Position numbers and translations under genes: made by a program | Part shown: piece after piece, positions 22,174-34,403 of the stretch | How positions within the stretch are numbered: position 1 is the stretch's first letter | Layout of the letters: every line of letters begins with the position of its first letter | Notes under the pieces: generated by a model | Told to the model about the DNA's origin: nothing | Databases searched by the model: none | Seen by the model: the letters and a program-made list of their open reading frames with translations, nothing else | Source of the DNA: Nemophila menziesii | Lineage: Eukaryota; Streptophyta; Magnoliopsida; Boraginales; Hydrophyllaceae | Assembly (NCBI GenBank): GCA_029959085.1 | Contig: JARWIR010000003.1 | Location: 24,319,505-24,383,504, forward strand | Length of the DNA: 64,000 nt | Direction: 5' to 3'

Positions 22174-24289
22174 TTGTGGGTCCTGGGGTGTGATAAAAAT
22201 AAACGGTAAATAAGAGGACCTACTAACCGCAAGTGTACGGATCGTTCCAAGTAATATATAAGGGATTTCGTTCTCAGAGATTGGACTGGTATAACCAAGG
22301 TGTTCAACAAATTAGTAGTAGTAATTGCAAAATACGAAAAATAAATGATAAAAGATTTTTGTTTGGTTTTGAATTATAACTACTGGACGCAAATAAATAA
22401 ATAACTAAAGTTTAACAGAAAGTAAATGAATTAATACTAAAAAGATGTAGACGCAAGATGAGAGGTGTAGTTAAGTCTCGCAATTCATACAACTAATGCT
22501 TCCGTTTAAGGGTAAAATATGTATTTATGTATTAGTCGGGACTCTAAATCAGTGTTCTAAAACAAGGCCGCCTAGCCGACTAGGTGCTCCGACTAGGCGT
22601 TCCAAAGTGCGATCCGCCTAGAATTTCTCTCGAAGGTGGCTCGAAGGTTCGTCTACCCATTATCTAATTAATAAACTAGCCAATCAGATTAATGGGTTGC
22701 CCAACCCGAATACTACCGAGCATGCTAGCCCATAAGTAACTGATTCAATCTAATCAAACCCAACACGTAAGAAAAATATAAAAAAAATTACCTAGGTTAG
22801 AGTTTGAATGTGCGAGAAAAAGAAGAATGTAGGATTTTTTAAATTTCAAGTCTAGATGTCTTGAATTGGTCATTTTTAGGTTAATAATAATAGATTATTA
22901 TTATTTTATAGTAAAATATATGTTATTTATGTTAAATTGATATATTTTGAGTATATTAGAATGTAAATATTATTCATATAAATATATTAGTAATATAAAT
23001 AATATAGAACCCGGCTAGGTAAAAACCGCCTGAATTCCGATTAATGGGCCGCCTAGCCATCTAGACGCTCGAAGATGGTCGACCGCCCTAGTACCGCCTA
23101 GCTCCTTCTAGAACCATGCTCTAAATTTTCCTAACTCCGTCAGGGTAGACTTAGGAGCTATCATGCGGTATTCCAAACCCCGTTAGGGCGATTATACCTA
23201 CTTTCGGATGTTGAAGTGTTTTACCCAATTGGCTACGTAGTTAGTCAAGCCCGTCAGGATCATTGACGAATACCACACGTCTATTATCTAGGTTTGTAAT
23301 TAAACCCCCCGTAAGGTGATCACCGTCATTAGTGAATAAGCCAATTACAAATACATATTTCTAATTCGCGCCTTAATCAAAAATAGTAAACAAGCTCACG
23401 ATAATAGTCAATACAAAATACCCAACTTAATTTAAATCAAATAATCTCAAATCCGGAAAAATATCAAATTGTATAAATTAGGCTTAACCCATATTGCGAT
23501 TCTCAAACACTAAATGCTTAGCTCATATTAAAAGTAAAAACAATAAATAAAATAAAAGCATACATGTTTCCTAATACAGAAATAAGAAAAAGAACATAAT
23601 TAAAGGGTTGGGTTGAACTGTTGCTAAAGAAAAATGACTTCTCCAGCTCTTCCTTTGCCTTCTGCCTTTTTTCTCTCTTTTGACTTGTGAAAAATTATGA
23701 AGCGTACTGAAAAAATGAGGTCTAAAAGGCTATTTATACTAATACAAATCGGATTGGGCTTTTATTTTGTTTAAGTAATTGATTAAAAGCCCAAGTTCAA
23801 TTAGTAATTTACGTAACTAATGTACACACTCTAGTAAAACGGATGTAAGTTTTGCCTTTTAAGTCCAAATCACCTGATTCTGATCCTCAATTCGAGCTAA
23901 CTCAGAGGCGCAACTTTCTCCTTTGAATCACCAGACCTAAACCGTTTGGGCTCGAAATCAGTAAGAAGTCACAACTTTCCAGATTCTTATGTTTTTCTTC
24001 AACTCTTTGAGTGGTACTTTTTCTCCTTTGACCTTTCCTTTTGATCTAAGACTTTAAACTTCACTTCTCATCCTCATCTTGGTGCTCTATATCATCCATG
24101 TACCTAAGAACTTTATGCTAGAAACAAACAAATTAACGCACAAAAGCTCTAAAAATGCAGATAACATAATTCTAAGGGGAGAAAGTGAAATATGACAAAA
24201 TAAGCATAAGATTCTATCTAATAAGTCTAATTTCTACCTACAATGATGTCTCCTAAGGAAATATATTTATCAAAAAAAGGGAGACATCA
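22174..24289 (-). repeat. Solo LTR (Athila-like class), minus orientation
   Basis: A 2116-bp LTR beginning TGATGTCTCCC on the minus strand and ending GGACCCACAA, flanked by the 5-bp duplication AATTG (22169-22173 and 24290-24294). Related to the LTR at 20223 but in opposite orientation and longer. An extra segment with GC-rich text (about 22545-23110, containing CGCCTAGCC motifs) is not seen in the other LTRs and may be a small insertion. Confidence 0.8.
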
Positions 24290-24294
24290 AATTG

Positions 24295-25483
24295 CTTATT
24301 CACAAAGCGTATCTGGCTTAGATTCTTTAAAAAATGGGGCTTTTTGCTCAAGTATCATTATGATATTACTTAATCAATTGGTTCTCCAAGCATTATGAAG
24401 AAAATCCATAAAAACGAAGTAATGAAGACAATTCTCTTTATCGCGACGTATATTATATGAATTGAGAGTAATAATTGTGCTTTCGCTGATCAATATCGAT
24501 CCAAAGATGAGAATTTTGATATTATTGCACAAGTTCATAACGAAAATATAATAAAATACAAAGTAAAGATTCATAAATAAATCTTGACCAAATTAGGGTT
24601 TGTTGGAATAAATAGATCAGATTATGGTTATCAGATTTTCTTTATTCTAATATAGGCCTATTTAGACTAGAATAGTTTTTTTTATACTGAATTGACTTTT
24701 CTTCAAACTTACTTTTTTAGTCAATCGGACCTAGTTAGAATGTTGATGAAAATCTTGAATGCCGATGAAAATTTTATTGAAACTATTATTAAAGATGATT
24801 CTGAAGTTAAATATGTTTATGTTTTTGGGCATCTTTTGAAGATAAAAAATGTGTTGTTATTATAATTGTTGTGATTATAATATGTTTTACATTTTAGGTG
24901 ATTTTAATTTTATTCGAGACTTTTCTGAAAATAAAAAATGTGCAGTTATTATAATTGTTGTGATTATAATATGTTTTACATTTTAGGTGATTTTAATTTT
25001 ATTCGAGACTTTTCTGAAAAATTGGGGGTACAAAGATTAATAAAAAAAAGTATAAAAAACTTTTGTAAATTCATTTACAATAATGTTTTACAGTAACATC
25101 GGTTTCAAACAGATTTATCTTTCATCAATTTAATGATTTTGAAGTCGTAGATGTATACTTTACAAATAGAGAAGCTAATTAAAATTTTGAGTATTCTTGA
25201 GTTTGCTCTCGGAATTTCAATGTTCGAATAAAGGTATTTATACCTTAACATCACTTTCATGTCCGTAACTGAATTTGTAAATTCTTGTCTTGACATTAAA
25301 GTTAGAAATTAAGAGTTAAAACTCAACTAATCACAGCGAATAAATTCTAACAACAAATTACAAACTATATAAAGGTAAAACTAACTCAAATGCACTACCC
25401 AAATAAGAATTATAAATTAGCATTTCTCACAAATTACAAATTACATGAGGATGAGATTAATAATTTTTAAGGAATCACGGGGT
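24295..25483. other. AT-rich stretch downstream of the receptor kinase gene
   Basis: No gene seen. It holds an 89-bp tandem duplication (24842-24930 and 24931-25019, nearly identical) containing ATTATAATTGTTGTGATTAT. The rightmost ~100 bases are presumably the 3' UTR of the kinase gene. Confidence 0.5.
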
Positions 25484-27427
25484 CTACACATTTGATTCCT
25501 TGGATTTATTTCCTTCCGACTCAGAAGATTGTCCAATCTCTTCGATCATTCTAACAACTTCATCCATACTGGGTCGCCTATCAGGAACCTTAACAACACA
25601 CGCCATCCCAATCTGTAACATCTGCACCATCTCCTCTTCAATATTCTGACATTGAAGCAATTTTACATCAAATACTTCGGCTGTCCATTCCTCTCTAACA
25701 ACCGATTGAACCCATCTAGGAAGATCCACCATCTCATCTCGACCCGGTGATTGAACAGGTTGTTTCCCCGTAAGCATTTCCAGTATTAAAACACCAAAAC
25801 TATACACGTCTGATTTATGACTGTGTTTTCTCGTTTCAATCACTTCAGGTGCTCGGTAACCTGGATAGCGAGTTGGAGTTGTTTGGAAGTTCATAAGTGA
25901 AGCTAATCCATAATCGGTTACACATCCGTCTAGTTCTTGGTTTAATAGCACATTCGAAGACTTTATATTTCCGTGTGAAAATTTCGTACCACCTGAAGAG
26001 TGAATATGAGCGATCCCCTTAGCTGCTCCAAGACATATTTTAACTCTTGTTTCCCAATCCAGAGGCGCTCTTCCACTCAACTCAGTACCTGGTTCCGGAT
26101 TCACATAGTTAGTTAGTTACTTAGTTAGTTAGTTAGAGAGAGAGAGAGTAGTACCGTGCAAAAGTGCGGACAAGCTTCCGTTTGGGAAATGATCATTAAC
26201 GAGGAGTTTTTCGTCCTTAGAGTAATAATAGGCGCGTAAAGGGACGAGATTCGAATGCTGACCAACTCTACCAATAGTTTCCATTTGTTGCTCGAAATAC
26301 TTTTTCCCAACAATAACTTCTTTCAACCTCTTGACAACTACTGTGGTCGATTCCTCCAACACAGCTTTATATGCAGTACCGAAACTACCCTTTCCTAGAA
26401 CTTCAGCTGATGCCCTTAACAAATCCTCGAGATCAAAATTGTAAGAAGAACCTTCAAAGAAAACAAGCTTATTCCTTTCAGAATCGTTTTCTCCCCTACC
26501 AAATTCTCCGCTTGGTTTTTCACTCCTTCCACCGCTTAAAGATTTTCCCGTCATTACTCTTTCACCATCACTCTCCCTTCTTTTCAGACAACACAAGCAT
26601 AAGATTAAACTCGCAAGAAATAGCAAAACTCCACCTCCAACTCCGATCGCGATAATAGCTCCTAATCCAAGTTTCTTTTTCGAAGTTTGGTTTATACGAG
26701 GTACAAGAGTACTAGGTGCAAGAGCAGGAGGAAGAACTGGTAACAAAGAATCTAGAGGGTTTCCGATGAATGAAGAATTCGGGAACTTTCTTAAAGTAGA
26801 TGGGATAGATCCATTAAGATGATTATAACTTACATTAAAATGATCGAGTTTCGGAAGAGTGAGATTTGGAATTTCACCGGATAACGAGTTATTCTGGAGG
26901 TTTAAACTAACAAGTTGAGTCAAATTTTGAATTGTTTCCGGGATGTTTCCGGTAAAGGAATTATATGAGAGATCTAAAACGGTAAGCTGACCGGAAAATA
27001 CAGTCGGAATGTCACCGGAAAATTTATTATGTTGAAGATACAGGTACTGCAGAGAAGGAAGGGAAGTAATATCGAAAGGAAGTTTACCACTCAAGAGATT
27101 TGAACGAAGGCTGAGGATTCTTAAGGAGACTAGTTTTCCGAGAGTGTTGTCTGGAATTGGCCCGGTAAGTCCGACAGCTGGAAGGCGAACGGCAATGACA
27201 CGTGTCCCATCTGGTGTGCAAGTTATACCTACCCATGACGAGCATATAGGTGTAGCTGAAGTCCAGTAGAGGTTTCGCCCATGAGGTACAGTGGCTACAA
27301 AACTAAGAAGAGCTTGTTTATCCGAGTTTAAGTCACCGAAAGCAAGGGGTAGAAGAATAACTATGGCGTAGAGCAATTGAACAAGTGTCATGAGGAAAAC
27401 TTGAGATGAAATTACAGTTTCCTGCAT
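25484..27427 (-). CDS. LRR receptor-like pseudokinase (At5g58300-like, LRR-III type)
   Basis: Two exons, 27427-26155 and 26088-25484, joined across a 66-bp GT-AG intron, encode 625 residues. Layout: signal peptide (about 1-31), LRR N-terminal cap with paired Cys (C62, C70), about five LRRs (80-215, LxxLxLxxNxLSGxIP type), a Pro-rich juxtamembrane stretch, one membrane helix (about 254-281) and a kinase domain (about 335-610). The ATP lysine is present (VVVKR, K366). However, the catalytic loop reads HGNIKSSN instead of HRDLKxxN, and the metal-binding motif reads DYG instead of DFG, as in the 'probable inactive receptor kinase' group. The intron position (after LLHG) is also characteristic. 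Likely role: a plasma-membrane co-receptor or scaffold in growth or pollen signalling; ligand unknown. The intron contains AGTT and AG microsatellites. Confidence 0.93.
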
Positions 27428-28754
27428 TTCAGAAATGAATATCTTATAATCTTTGTATCAAATTAGTCAACACATAGTGAATAAATTTCAGAAAATAGGA
27501 ATTAATAAGATTGAAAGCAGAAATTACAAATTGCAAAAGAAATAAAGTACCTGTAGCATCAAATATACACAACTTCAATAAGCATTTAAATTCTTCAAAC
27601 GCATATATAATAAAAACACTCAATCACAAACTTATAAAATGAGGGGTGGGAGCAGAAGGGACGCAACCCCGTTAGTCCCGGAAAGCGGTCCTGGTTGGTA
27701 ATCATGGATTGCCCCCAGTACTTTTACATGCACCACGTGAAGAATTTTTTTTTCCCAGAAAACTAAACAACAAAATGCCAAAAAAAAGTAAGAAAATTAC
27801 CTCTTTTTTGTTGGAGTCTTATCAAGAATGCTGAGGTGGCGAAGGAAAATGAGAGGTGGTTGTTATATTTGCAATGAAGTAAGTCATGAATCCAGAAATG
27901 AAATGCATAATTGAAGTTAGTAAGTGCATTTTTGGTGACAAATATGCAGATCCAAATGGGAAAGAGCACTTAGCTTAAGCATTTGATGTTTAAGCTTAGT
28001 TAAAAGGGATAAAAGGAAGAGTACAATGAAGAAATGAAAACTTTAATGGGGAGTTTGGTGGTTTGAGCTGTAGGAATTGAGCGTGACTGACTCGTCATTC
28101 TCAACTACTGGAAGTGAATTCTCGTGTGTGTATTCTGTAAGAGAGGGAGAGAAAACAGAGAGGCGTATAATAAATGTATAACTACTAACCGCCGTTTGTT
28201 TCTGTTTGTATTTTTAGCTGACGAGTTTGTATACACATTACAGGTAATATAATAACGATGGCATGACTTTGACCTTTTGTTTTTGGATTATGGTTTCGGT
28301 GGGTTGTACTAATAAATTTAGTTTACTTATTTCCAGAATGGGAACATGTTCTTCGGTGAGGTTATTGTAGTTTTTTTTTTTTTCTAATATTTTCACATAC
28401 AATTTTATTTTTCCACTTTTTTTTGTAGAAATTAAAAAGAATATTTAATCCTTTAACTTTTTATACAGTTATCCTTAATTATACTTGAGATTATTTATTA
28501 CTATACATTTTTTACTATTTAATTAGTGATAATATTGAAAAAATAAAAAAAATATATCTTAGTATTAGAAAATAGACAAATAATATTTGATATCTTTTTT
28601 CAAAAAAATTGGACAATAAATCAAAATAGAGGGAGTATAATACATCCAAAAAAGATGGTAACAAACTAATACTAGAAGTATTTAAAAATAGGATTATTAT
28701 CCAAGAAATACCTCAAGTTAAAATTAATTCTCTCTCACTCTAACTATTATTTTT
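27428..28754 (-). promoter_or_regulatory. 5' leader and promoter region of the receptor kinase gene
   Basis: No gene. Candidate upstream leader with acceptor-like pyrimidine tracts; a leader intron is likely, since genes of this family often have one. A GC-richer block at 27640-27725 (containing CCCGTTAGTCCCGG) is unlike its surroundings and could be a SINE relic. A GA-rich stretch at 28139-28163 is typical of plant core promoters. TSS not determined. Right of about 28350 the sequence is featureless and AT-rich. Confidence 0.4.
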
Positions 28755-28914
28755 TTGCCCATAAAAAGCCACATATATTTTTCTTTTTCCTTTTCTTTCC
28801 CATAGAAAAGAGTCGTTTGAGTTATGGGAAGCTTCCCATAACTCAAACTATGAGTAATGGAAAACTTCTCATTACTCGTTGTTCTTTAAAAAGAACAATG
28901 TCTTTTATGGGCAA
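28755..28914. repeat. Nested multi-stem palindrome
   Basis: The outer stem TTGCCCATAAAAG (28755) pairs with CTTTTATGGGCAA (28902-28914). Inside lies a perfect 34-bp palindrome at 28815-28848 (17 bp each side, centred on AAGCTT). Next come an imperfect hairpin (GAGTAATG...CATTACTC, 28852-28877) and a third small one (GTTCTTTAAAAAGAAC). No target duplication was resolved. Confidence 0.75.
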
Positions 28915-29652
28915 GGGTGTAAGGTAGTAGGTGTCTATTGGGTATTAACCCTTTAAAATAAGTACCCAACCTATATAGGAGTTTTTTAAGAGACCAAAAT
29001 AGATTAAAAGTTAGAAATAATAAATTAAAGTAAAAATAATTATGTTTATACCTTAACTACCTCTATATATCTAAATATAACCCATTGTATACCAAAAAAA
29101 ACCTCTCTGATTAAAACCTCTTTATCAACCTCCTTCCTTTTTACCGAAAAATCTTTTCGTGGTGGTTTTAAGACGGAGCAAGACAAAACCCTAGCGAGCG
29201 GACTTCACAACAACCATCCTCACGCAACAACCATGAAAACCGAGCAAGTTGACGTAGAGCACAGTATACATAGAAGCTCGGATCCATGGCAGCAACTTCA
29301 AGCTCAGTTTTGTTTGTGGGCAACCTTCAATGGAAGATATGTACTCGAATAGCCATGGACATAAAGTTCGTCGCTCCATGAGCGAGATCGATGAACAACC
29401 ATGACCACAAAACTCGCTGCTCCACGGACAAGATCGCTGACAACCATAGACGAGATTGAACCTTCGATGATAATCATGGAGACAAAATTAAACGACATAT
29501 ATGTTCATGGTTCGATCATCTTTAAAGAACAAGAAACATGTATATTAAATCTAAAAGTAGGTGTTGTAGATATAGGGTTTAATTTTTATTTTTTAAATGC
29601 TGAATGCGTGGAGAAGATGGTGATTTCGACGTCATCGGGCCATAATTTTTTT
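28915..29652. other. Noncoding stretch with GC-richer repeat block
   Basis: At 29190-29480 imperfect repeats of CAACCATG, ACAAAACTCG and CGACGAGATC-type words occur. Short frames here overlap on both strands and show no domain. It resembles the interior of the Mutator-like elements, but ends and target duplications could not be defined. Confidence 0.3.
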
Positions 29653-29833
29653 AGAGTAATGTTGGATATCATCCTAAATTGCATTACTTTTTTATCGCCT
29701 CCTAGGTGGACCAATCATAAAAGAGAGAGAAAATAATAAATCAGGACGGAGAAATCATATAATTGGTTCATTTAAAATCCACCTAGGAGGCGATAAAAAA
29801 GTGATGTAATTTGGGGTGATATCCAGCATTACC
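29653..29833. mobile_element. MITE with ~57-bp terminal inverted repeats
   Basis: GAGTAATGTTGGATATCA, TTTTTTATCGCCTCC and TAGGTGGA on the left pair with reverse complements on the right (TCCACCTAGGAGGCGATAAA ... ATCCAGCATTAC). The central ~70 bp are also partly self-complementary. The target duplication is not clear. Confidence 0.7.
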
Positions 29834-30299
29834 CTTCATTTTAATGTATAATTATAATTTAAAAGAGATTTTATGTATTTATTATCGTAATAGATCTTTT
29901 ATTATTATTATTTTTAGGTAGAAAGAGTTTTTTGTTTTTATTAAGTGTTGTAATTTTTTTTTCAATTAAGAAAATCTATTCTTAGTGATTTCAGGCGCAT
30001 ATTTAGAGTTTTTGCTTAATATACTCAGAGACTTCTGAGCATACAAAAGAATCTTGTACTTAGTGATCTGAGTATGTACCAAGTGACGGTGCCCGTGGTC
30101 GGTGATCGGTGGTCGAAGATGAACAATGAAAATACTCAGTGGCTCATCAATTACTCGCTGAGTTGTTGGCCCATGATCATTTCCACTTATTTTTTATCTT
30201 TATGTGATTTTATTTTATTTGAGGGTGTTTTGGTCTTTTTCCACCCATAAGATTTTTTTTGTCAGGTGATAAGATTAACTAGACATAAGATTTAAAAAT
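29834..30299. other. Noncoding stretch with repeated CTGAGT/ACTCAG words
   Basis: Between 29995 and 30170 at least six CTGAG/CTCAG words occur on both strands, followed by GGTCGGTGATCGGTGGTCG, reminiscent of element A near 13650-13710. TTCCACCCATAAGATT at about 30240 recurs at 30777. Probably a degraded Mutator-like element; no ends defined. Confidence 0.3.
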
Positions 30300-30680
30300 C
30301 AAACGATCCAAGAAGAGTATGATCATTCCAACTCGAAAGATTAATGTCGCGACGTGTGCATTTTGCCGAAGCATCTGCCATGCTATTAAAACTCCGATTA
30401 ATGAAGTTGACCTTCCAAGAAGGAAACTTACGGAGTCAATTCTTTATTTCAGCAATGAAATGGTAAATGTGTCAATGAAGACCTGTACTTCTGGACATAC
30501 CTTGAACCAATTCAAGGTTGTCAGAGTAAAAAGTTACACTACATTAATTAAAGGAGACATCCTTTCTCATGGAGAGTAAGACTTCCCAACATTCGCCTTC
30601 CAGCGAACTTTTCACCAAACATCTGGACGCAACTTTGTGTGCAATATTTCCCTCCTTAAATAGCAATGGATGCAATGCTA
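30300..30680 (-). pseudogene. LINE RNase H domain fragment
   Basis: The minus strand reads GECWEVLLSMRKDVSF, YSDNLELVQGMSRSTG, IYHFIAEIKN, FPSWKVNFINRSFNSMADA and SAKCTRR, with three stops. This is the RVT_3 RNase H of plant LINEs (E...A-AL, SDN...LV, I...I..L, W.V..I.R..N..AD.LAK). Confidence 0.65.
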
Positions 30681-31249
30681 GTAGGTTTCGACTCTTTGGT
30701 AAATAGAGCATCACACATCCAAACTAATTCAGAATCATCCGTTAGGACGGGATTATATATTTTATCCTTATATTTCCACCCATAAGATTGGTTGTGTACT
30801 TTAGTAAGATTTTTTTTCCTATACCCTCCTTATTAACGATTAAACTGGTTTACAAAACCTGTTAAGTGACTCACCCTTAAAATAATTCTATATTAATCCA
30901 ATCACTTATATATGTGGTGAATATACGATACTTGTTAAATATAATTATTATTTTAGAATTTATAAATATTTTTATTTTCATTAATTTAAAAGAATTTTTT
31001 TTTTATACAACTGAGGTTCTTGGGACATGGAATAAATGAGATGTATCCAACTACAAGGCACCTCAAAATTGGAGCATGTAAATTACTCTAAGAGTCTTTC
31101 AAACATAAATGTCTCATGTAATAGAAGCTATAAGTCATCTGGAAGGTCGATATACATCACTTTGGGGCCAATTTGGGTAGTCCTGGTATGCACCCTCCAA
31201 CCTAGAGACATATTTGCATCTGTGTAGATATCTATGGTCTTGAATGTCG

Positions 31250-31560
31250 CGTTTCTATCCAACGTCCTCTATTTGGCCTCAATCCACCGAGCCCCTATCC
31301 TCGGACCTCTTCACGCTTGTTTCAGTAACGTGATGACTTCCTAGTAATCAATCTTTTCACATAGATATGTGGCCCCAAGTTCCTCAGCCACTAGCATTCC
31401 CTCGTTTAAGGCTATTAATTCTACAACAAAAGGCATAACACACCCAATATTCATTGATTAGTCTTCTATCAAATCTCCCTCCTAGTCTCGAATAAGACCA
31501 GCTACTCTACCACAATTTGATGAGGATTAACACTTTTATCCTTGTTTAGTTTCCACCTTT
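31250..31560 (-). pseudogene. Second LINE RNase H fragment (N-terminal half)
   Basis: The minus strand reads RVAGLIRD.EGDLI, NIGCVMPFVVELIALNEGML, VAEELGATYLCEKIDY.EVI, with several stops. It represents the first half of an RVT_3 domain. Since the 30300-30680 fragment also contains the acidic SDN strand, the two come from separate LINE copies. Confidence 0.6.
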
Positions 31561-32239
31561 TTGTGGTTTACACCATTACACTAACTTTATTTTCTATCTC
31601 CTGGTCAAAAGTCTTCCAAGTGATGTACTTTATGCGTACATAATGCATCGCTAAGTATTTAGCATTACTAACTAAGATCATCTCTTAGGGATTTTAGAGA
31701 TCCCAAAAATACAGTCATTTCTTGCTAACAATACTAACCAAATTATGGCGTAGAAGAGTATGTTCCATGGAACTCTGACAAAAAGCCATGTTATAGTAAT
31801 ATTTGAAGCTCACCACTCATTAATTAGGACGTTAGAGGCTGACAAGAATCAACCTACATTTCTAGTTGCACTACCTATGTTATTTCAAAAGACCCCACGA
31901 GGAACAGATTCCCGTCTAGGTAAACACTGTACTCGATGTACTATATTTTTTTGGTACTCGATGATCGATGTTGTACATGTTTACCACCGAGACCGTTGAT
32001 GATTAGCACTAGAGTTGTACCTCCAGTCGTTGCACCATAGCTCGGTGATAGGCACATAGGAGGACCACTGATTGATTCTTAATTCCAGTCACTAGGGTTG
32101 CTTTGATTCTTTTGCAGCATAACCTCAATGGTATCCTTCTTCAGTAAGATCCAAACTTGTCGCGTTGATCGGTTATTGCAAAAACAATGTTGAGAAATTT
32201 TGGACCAATCCCTACAACATAGTCAATTGGTAGGAACAT
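31561..32239. other. Stretch without a recognisable gene
   Basis: Likely more LINE debris; no domain identified. Confidence 0.3.
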
Positions 32240-32700
32240 CCACCCATTTATTAAGAAAATACACCTTTTAGGAAACGTTTCTTTCATAGCTTGCAATAGC
32301 AACACCATGGGTTTTTCTGGAAAACTGAGCTTCAAAATATTGTTTCCACTCAAATTTGTCATTATTTTTAGGTATAATGTTGTTTGTAATTATTGCTTTC
32401 ACTGAGTAAATCCCATTTGATTAGTTTGCCATTAAAGGAAATATGGTGACTCTATACTGCTCTTAGTTTGAAGCCCTTCAATTTCTAGAAGTATAGTTAC
32501 TAGGAGCAAATGTTGAAATATATCCCATGTACAAGAATCATAGTCCTGCATATAAGCTCCTGTCTTTTTAAACCAAATTTTATTACCAGTGGGATATAAT
32601 GCAATGTCTAGTAGAGTATCGTCTCCTACCCATACATCCAACTAGAAACCCACACTCTTGGCATTTTGTACAACCCATCACGATCCTTGTCTAACCACGA
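32240..32700 (-). pseudogene. Probable LINE debris (zf-RVT-side region)
   Basis: The minus frame 32641-32432 reads VWVGDDTLLDIALYPTGNKI, with W and D residues spaced as in the linker before zf-RVT in plant LINEs. The match is weak. Confidence 0.3.
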
Positions 32701-32798
32701 TAATTGCTTCCATTATGGTTCTACAAATTTATCAATCAGTCGTTCTTGGCGTATATTAAAGTATCTTCCACTTGAAGTATTTCTAACAGAGATCTTGC

Positions 32799-33017
32799 TT
32801 GCAGATGAATAACTCACCATGGGATAGTTTCCAACCTAAATTTCCAAGTAGTGATTTGTTCATGTTCTATGCTTCTTTGAATCTTAGGCCCCATTCACAG
32901 TTTGTCATATCTAATAAATGTATCTTTTGTTGTTTGTCCGAGGAGACTAGACAAAGTCATGTTAGATTTTATTTATCTCTTAACACACATATATGTGTTA
33001 ATTCTCAACTTGCATGA
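32799..33017 (+). pseudogene. LINE zf-RVT-like fragment
   Basis: The plus frame contains SNKCIFCCLSEETRQSHVRF, matching the Cys-x2-Cys ... His core of zf-RVT. Orientation is opposite to the neighbouring RNase H pieces, so this is another insertion or an inversion. Confidence 0.4.
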
Positions 33018-34344
33018 TGTACATAGGCATTAGACCAAGCACTGACTAAGTAAGGGTACTTATCCTGCTAGCAAAAGATTTTTTTCCTTCCAGCCAACTA
33101 GATGATTCCTTAATATATCGATCATATCTATATATAAACCCTAAAGTTTCTAATCTAAGAGTATGGGGACTCCTACGTAATTTCATGTTTATTTCTTTTG
33201 ATAGAAGATGTTACTTCTTATGATCTCATTCGCTAAGCCTTCAGCCACATTTCTTGAGAGATGGCTAAGGGACTTGTCCTTGCTAACTGACTGTATCACA
33301 TCCTAGAAAACCACACGCATATATTCTGAAATAACTCAAATTGGTACGTATTAAGTAGACACCTCATAAGACAATATAATACCACCGAAAAATAAAGTAT
33401 GAGATGTATGTGACCCCCTGAACATAAGCGCAAAGGCTTCTAAGCGCCACTTGCTACATGTTGTAGTATAAGAAGCGACAATTTTTTCCATGTAGATAAC
33501 AAACCAAGTATGGTGAGACTAGGTAGCTCTTTCGAATGACCCTTTGCAGCTTGAACTGGTGGAGAGGATATTCATGCCATAACTTGCTTAACTCGGTATC
33601 CACCATCCATGTTATTCCCTGCCAAGATAAATGTTATCCATACCACCACGACACCCAAAGATTCTAGAAAATCCTTGTTGAACTCGCACTTATCTTGTTG
33701 CCTTCACTACCATATGACTTTTTTCCCTCTCTCATACGCATGACATAATATACCTCACTAACCAATCTGATATTATTGATGGTAAATCTATTAGGAAGGA
33801 AGTTTCTCTAATAGGGGTTTATTATCTCAACAAGAATGGGATAAATCTGGTTTACAAATGATGTCTTTTGAAAAAGACATTGATTTTTTTTTATATCACA
33901 ATCAAGATAAAACTATTACGAGATACTATCAACTTTAGTATTGTATTCATCTTTATCACTATGTGATGACAAGGGTGATTCAAAGTAGACTGTAGTAATT
34001 CGGGTAAAGAGTGGTATCCATAATCTCTGAGATGGGGTATTATTTTGGATTATGGTGTTTAACTACCGCTACTTAAATAAGCACTAAACTAAATTGAGAT
34101 GTTATTTAGATGATAGGAGAAATTAACATGGGATGATATCGGGGATGATATTACTTAGCTTAATAAGTGACTACTTTTGGAATTCTTATAAGGTCAATAT
34201 AAGAAGCAATTACTAATGGATCAGGACTTTGAAAGTTTGTTATTACCAATTAAAGGAGTGACTATATTAGAACCCTAAGCATATAAATAATGAATACATT
34301 TTATATTACCATATGAATCTAACTATCTTTAATTTCTTTGAATA
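33018..34344. other. Stretch without a recognisable gene
   Basis: No domain or repeat pair identified. The last ~200 bp may belong to the degraded LTR that ends at 34403. Confidence 0.3.
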
Positions 34345-34353
34345 CAATTAAAG

Positions 34354-34403
34354 TAATGCACCTAAAATGATGTCTCATGAATGGATTAATTCATCACAAA
34401 TAT
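34354..34403 (-). repeat. Athila-like LTR terminal fragment
   Basis: CCTAAAATGATGTCTCATGA, GGATTAATTCATCACAAATA and the closing ACATGA match the outer 50 bp of the copy 2 LTR (41193-41242) almost exactly. It is a candidate remnant of copy 2's 3' LTR, with the remaining LTR body diverged or lost. Confidence 0.55.

Noticed and set aside
27640..27725. GC-rich block considered as a small RNA or upstream ORF
   Set aside because: No stable fold or ORF could be supported by eye; kept only as an unexplained block in the receptor-kinase leader.
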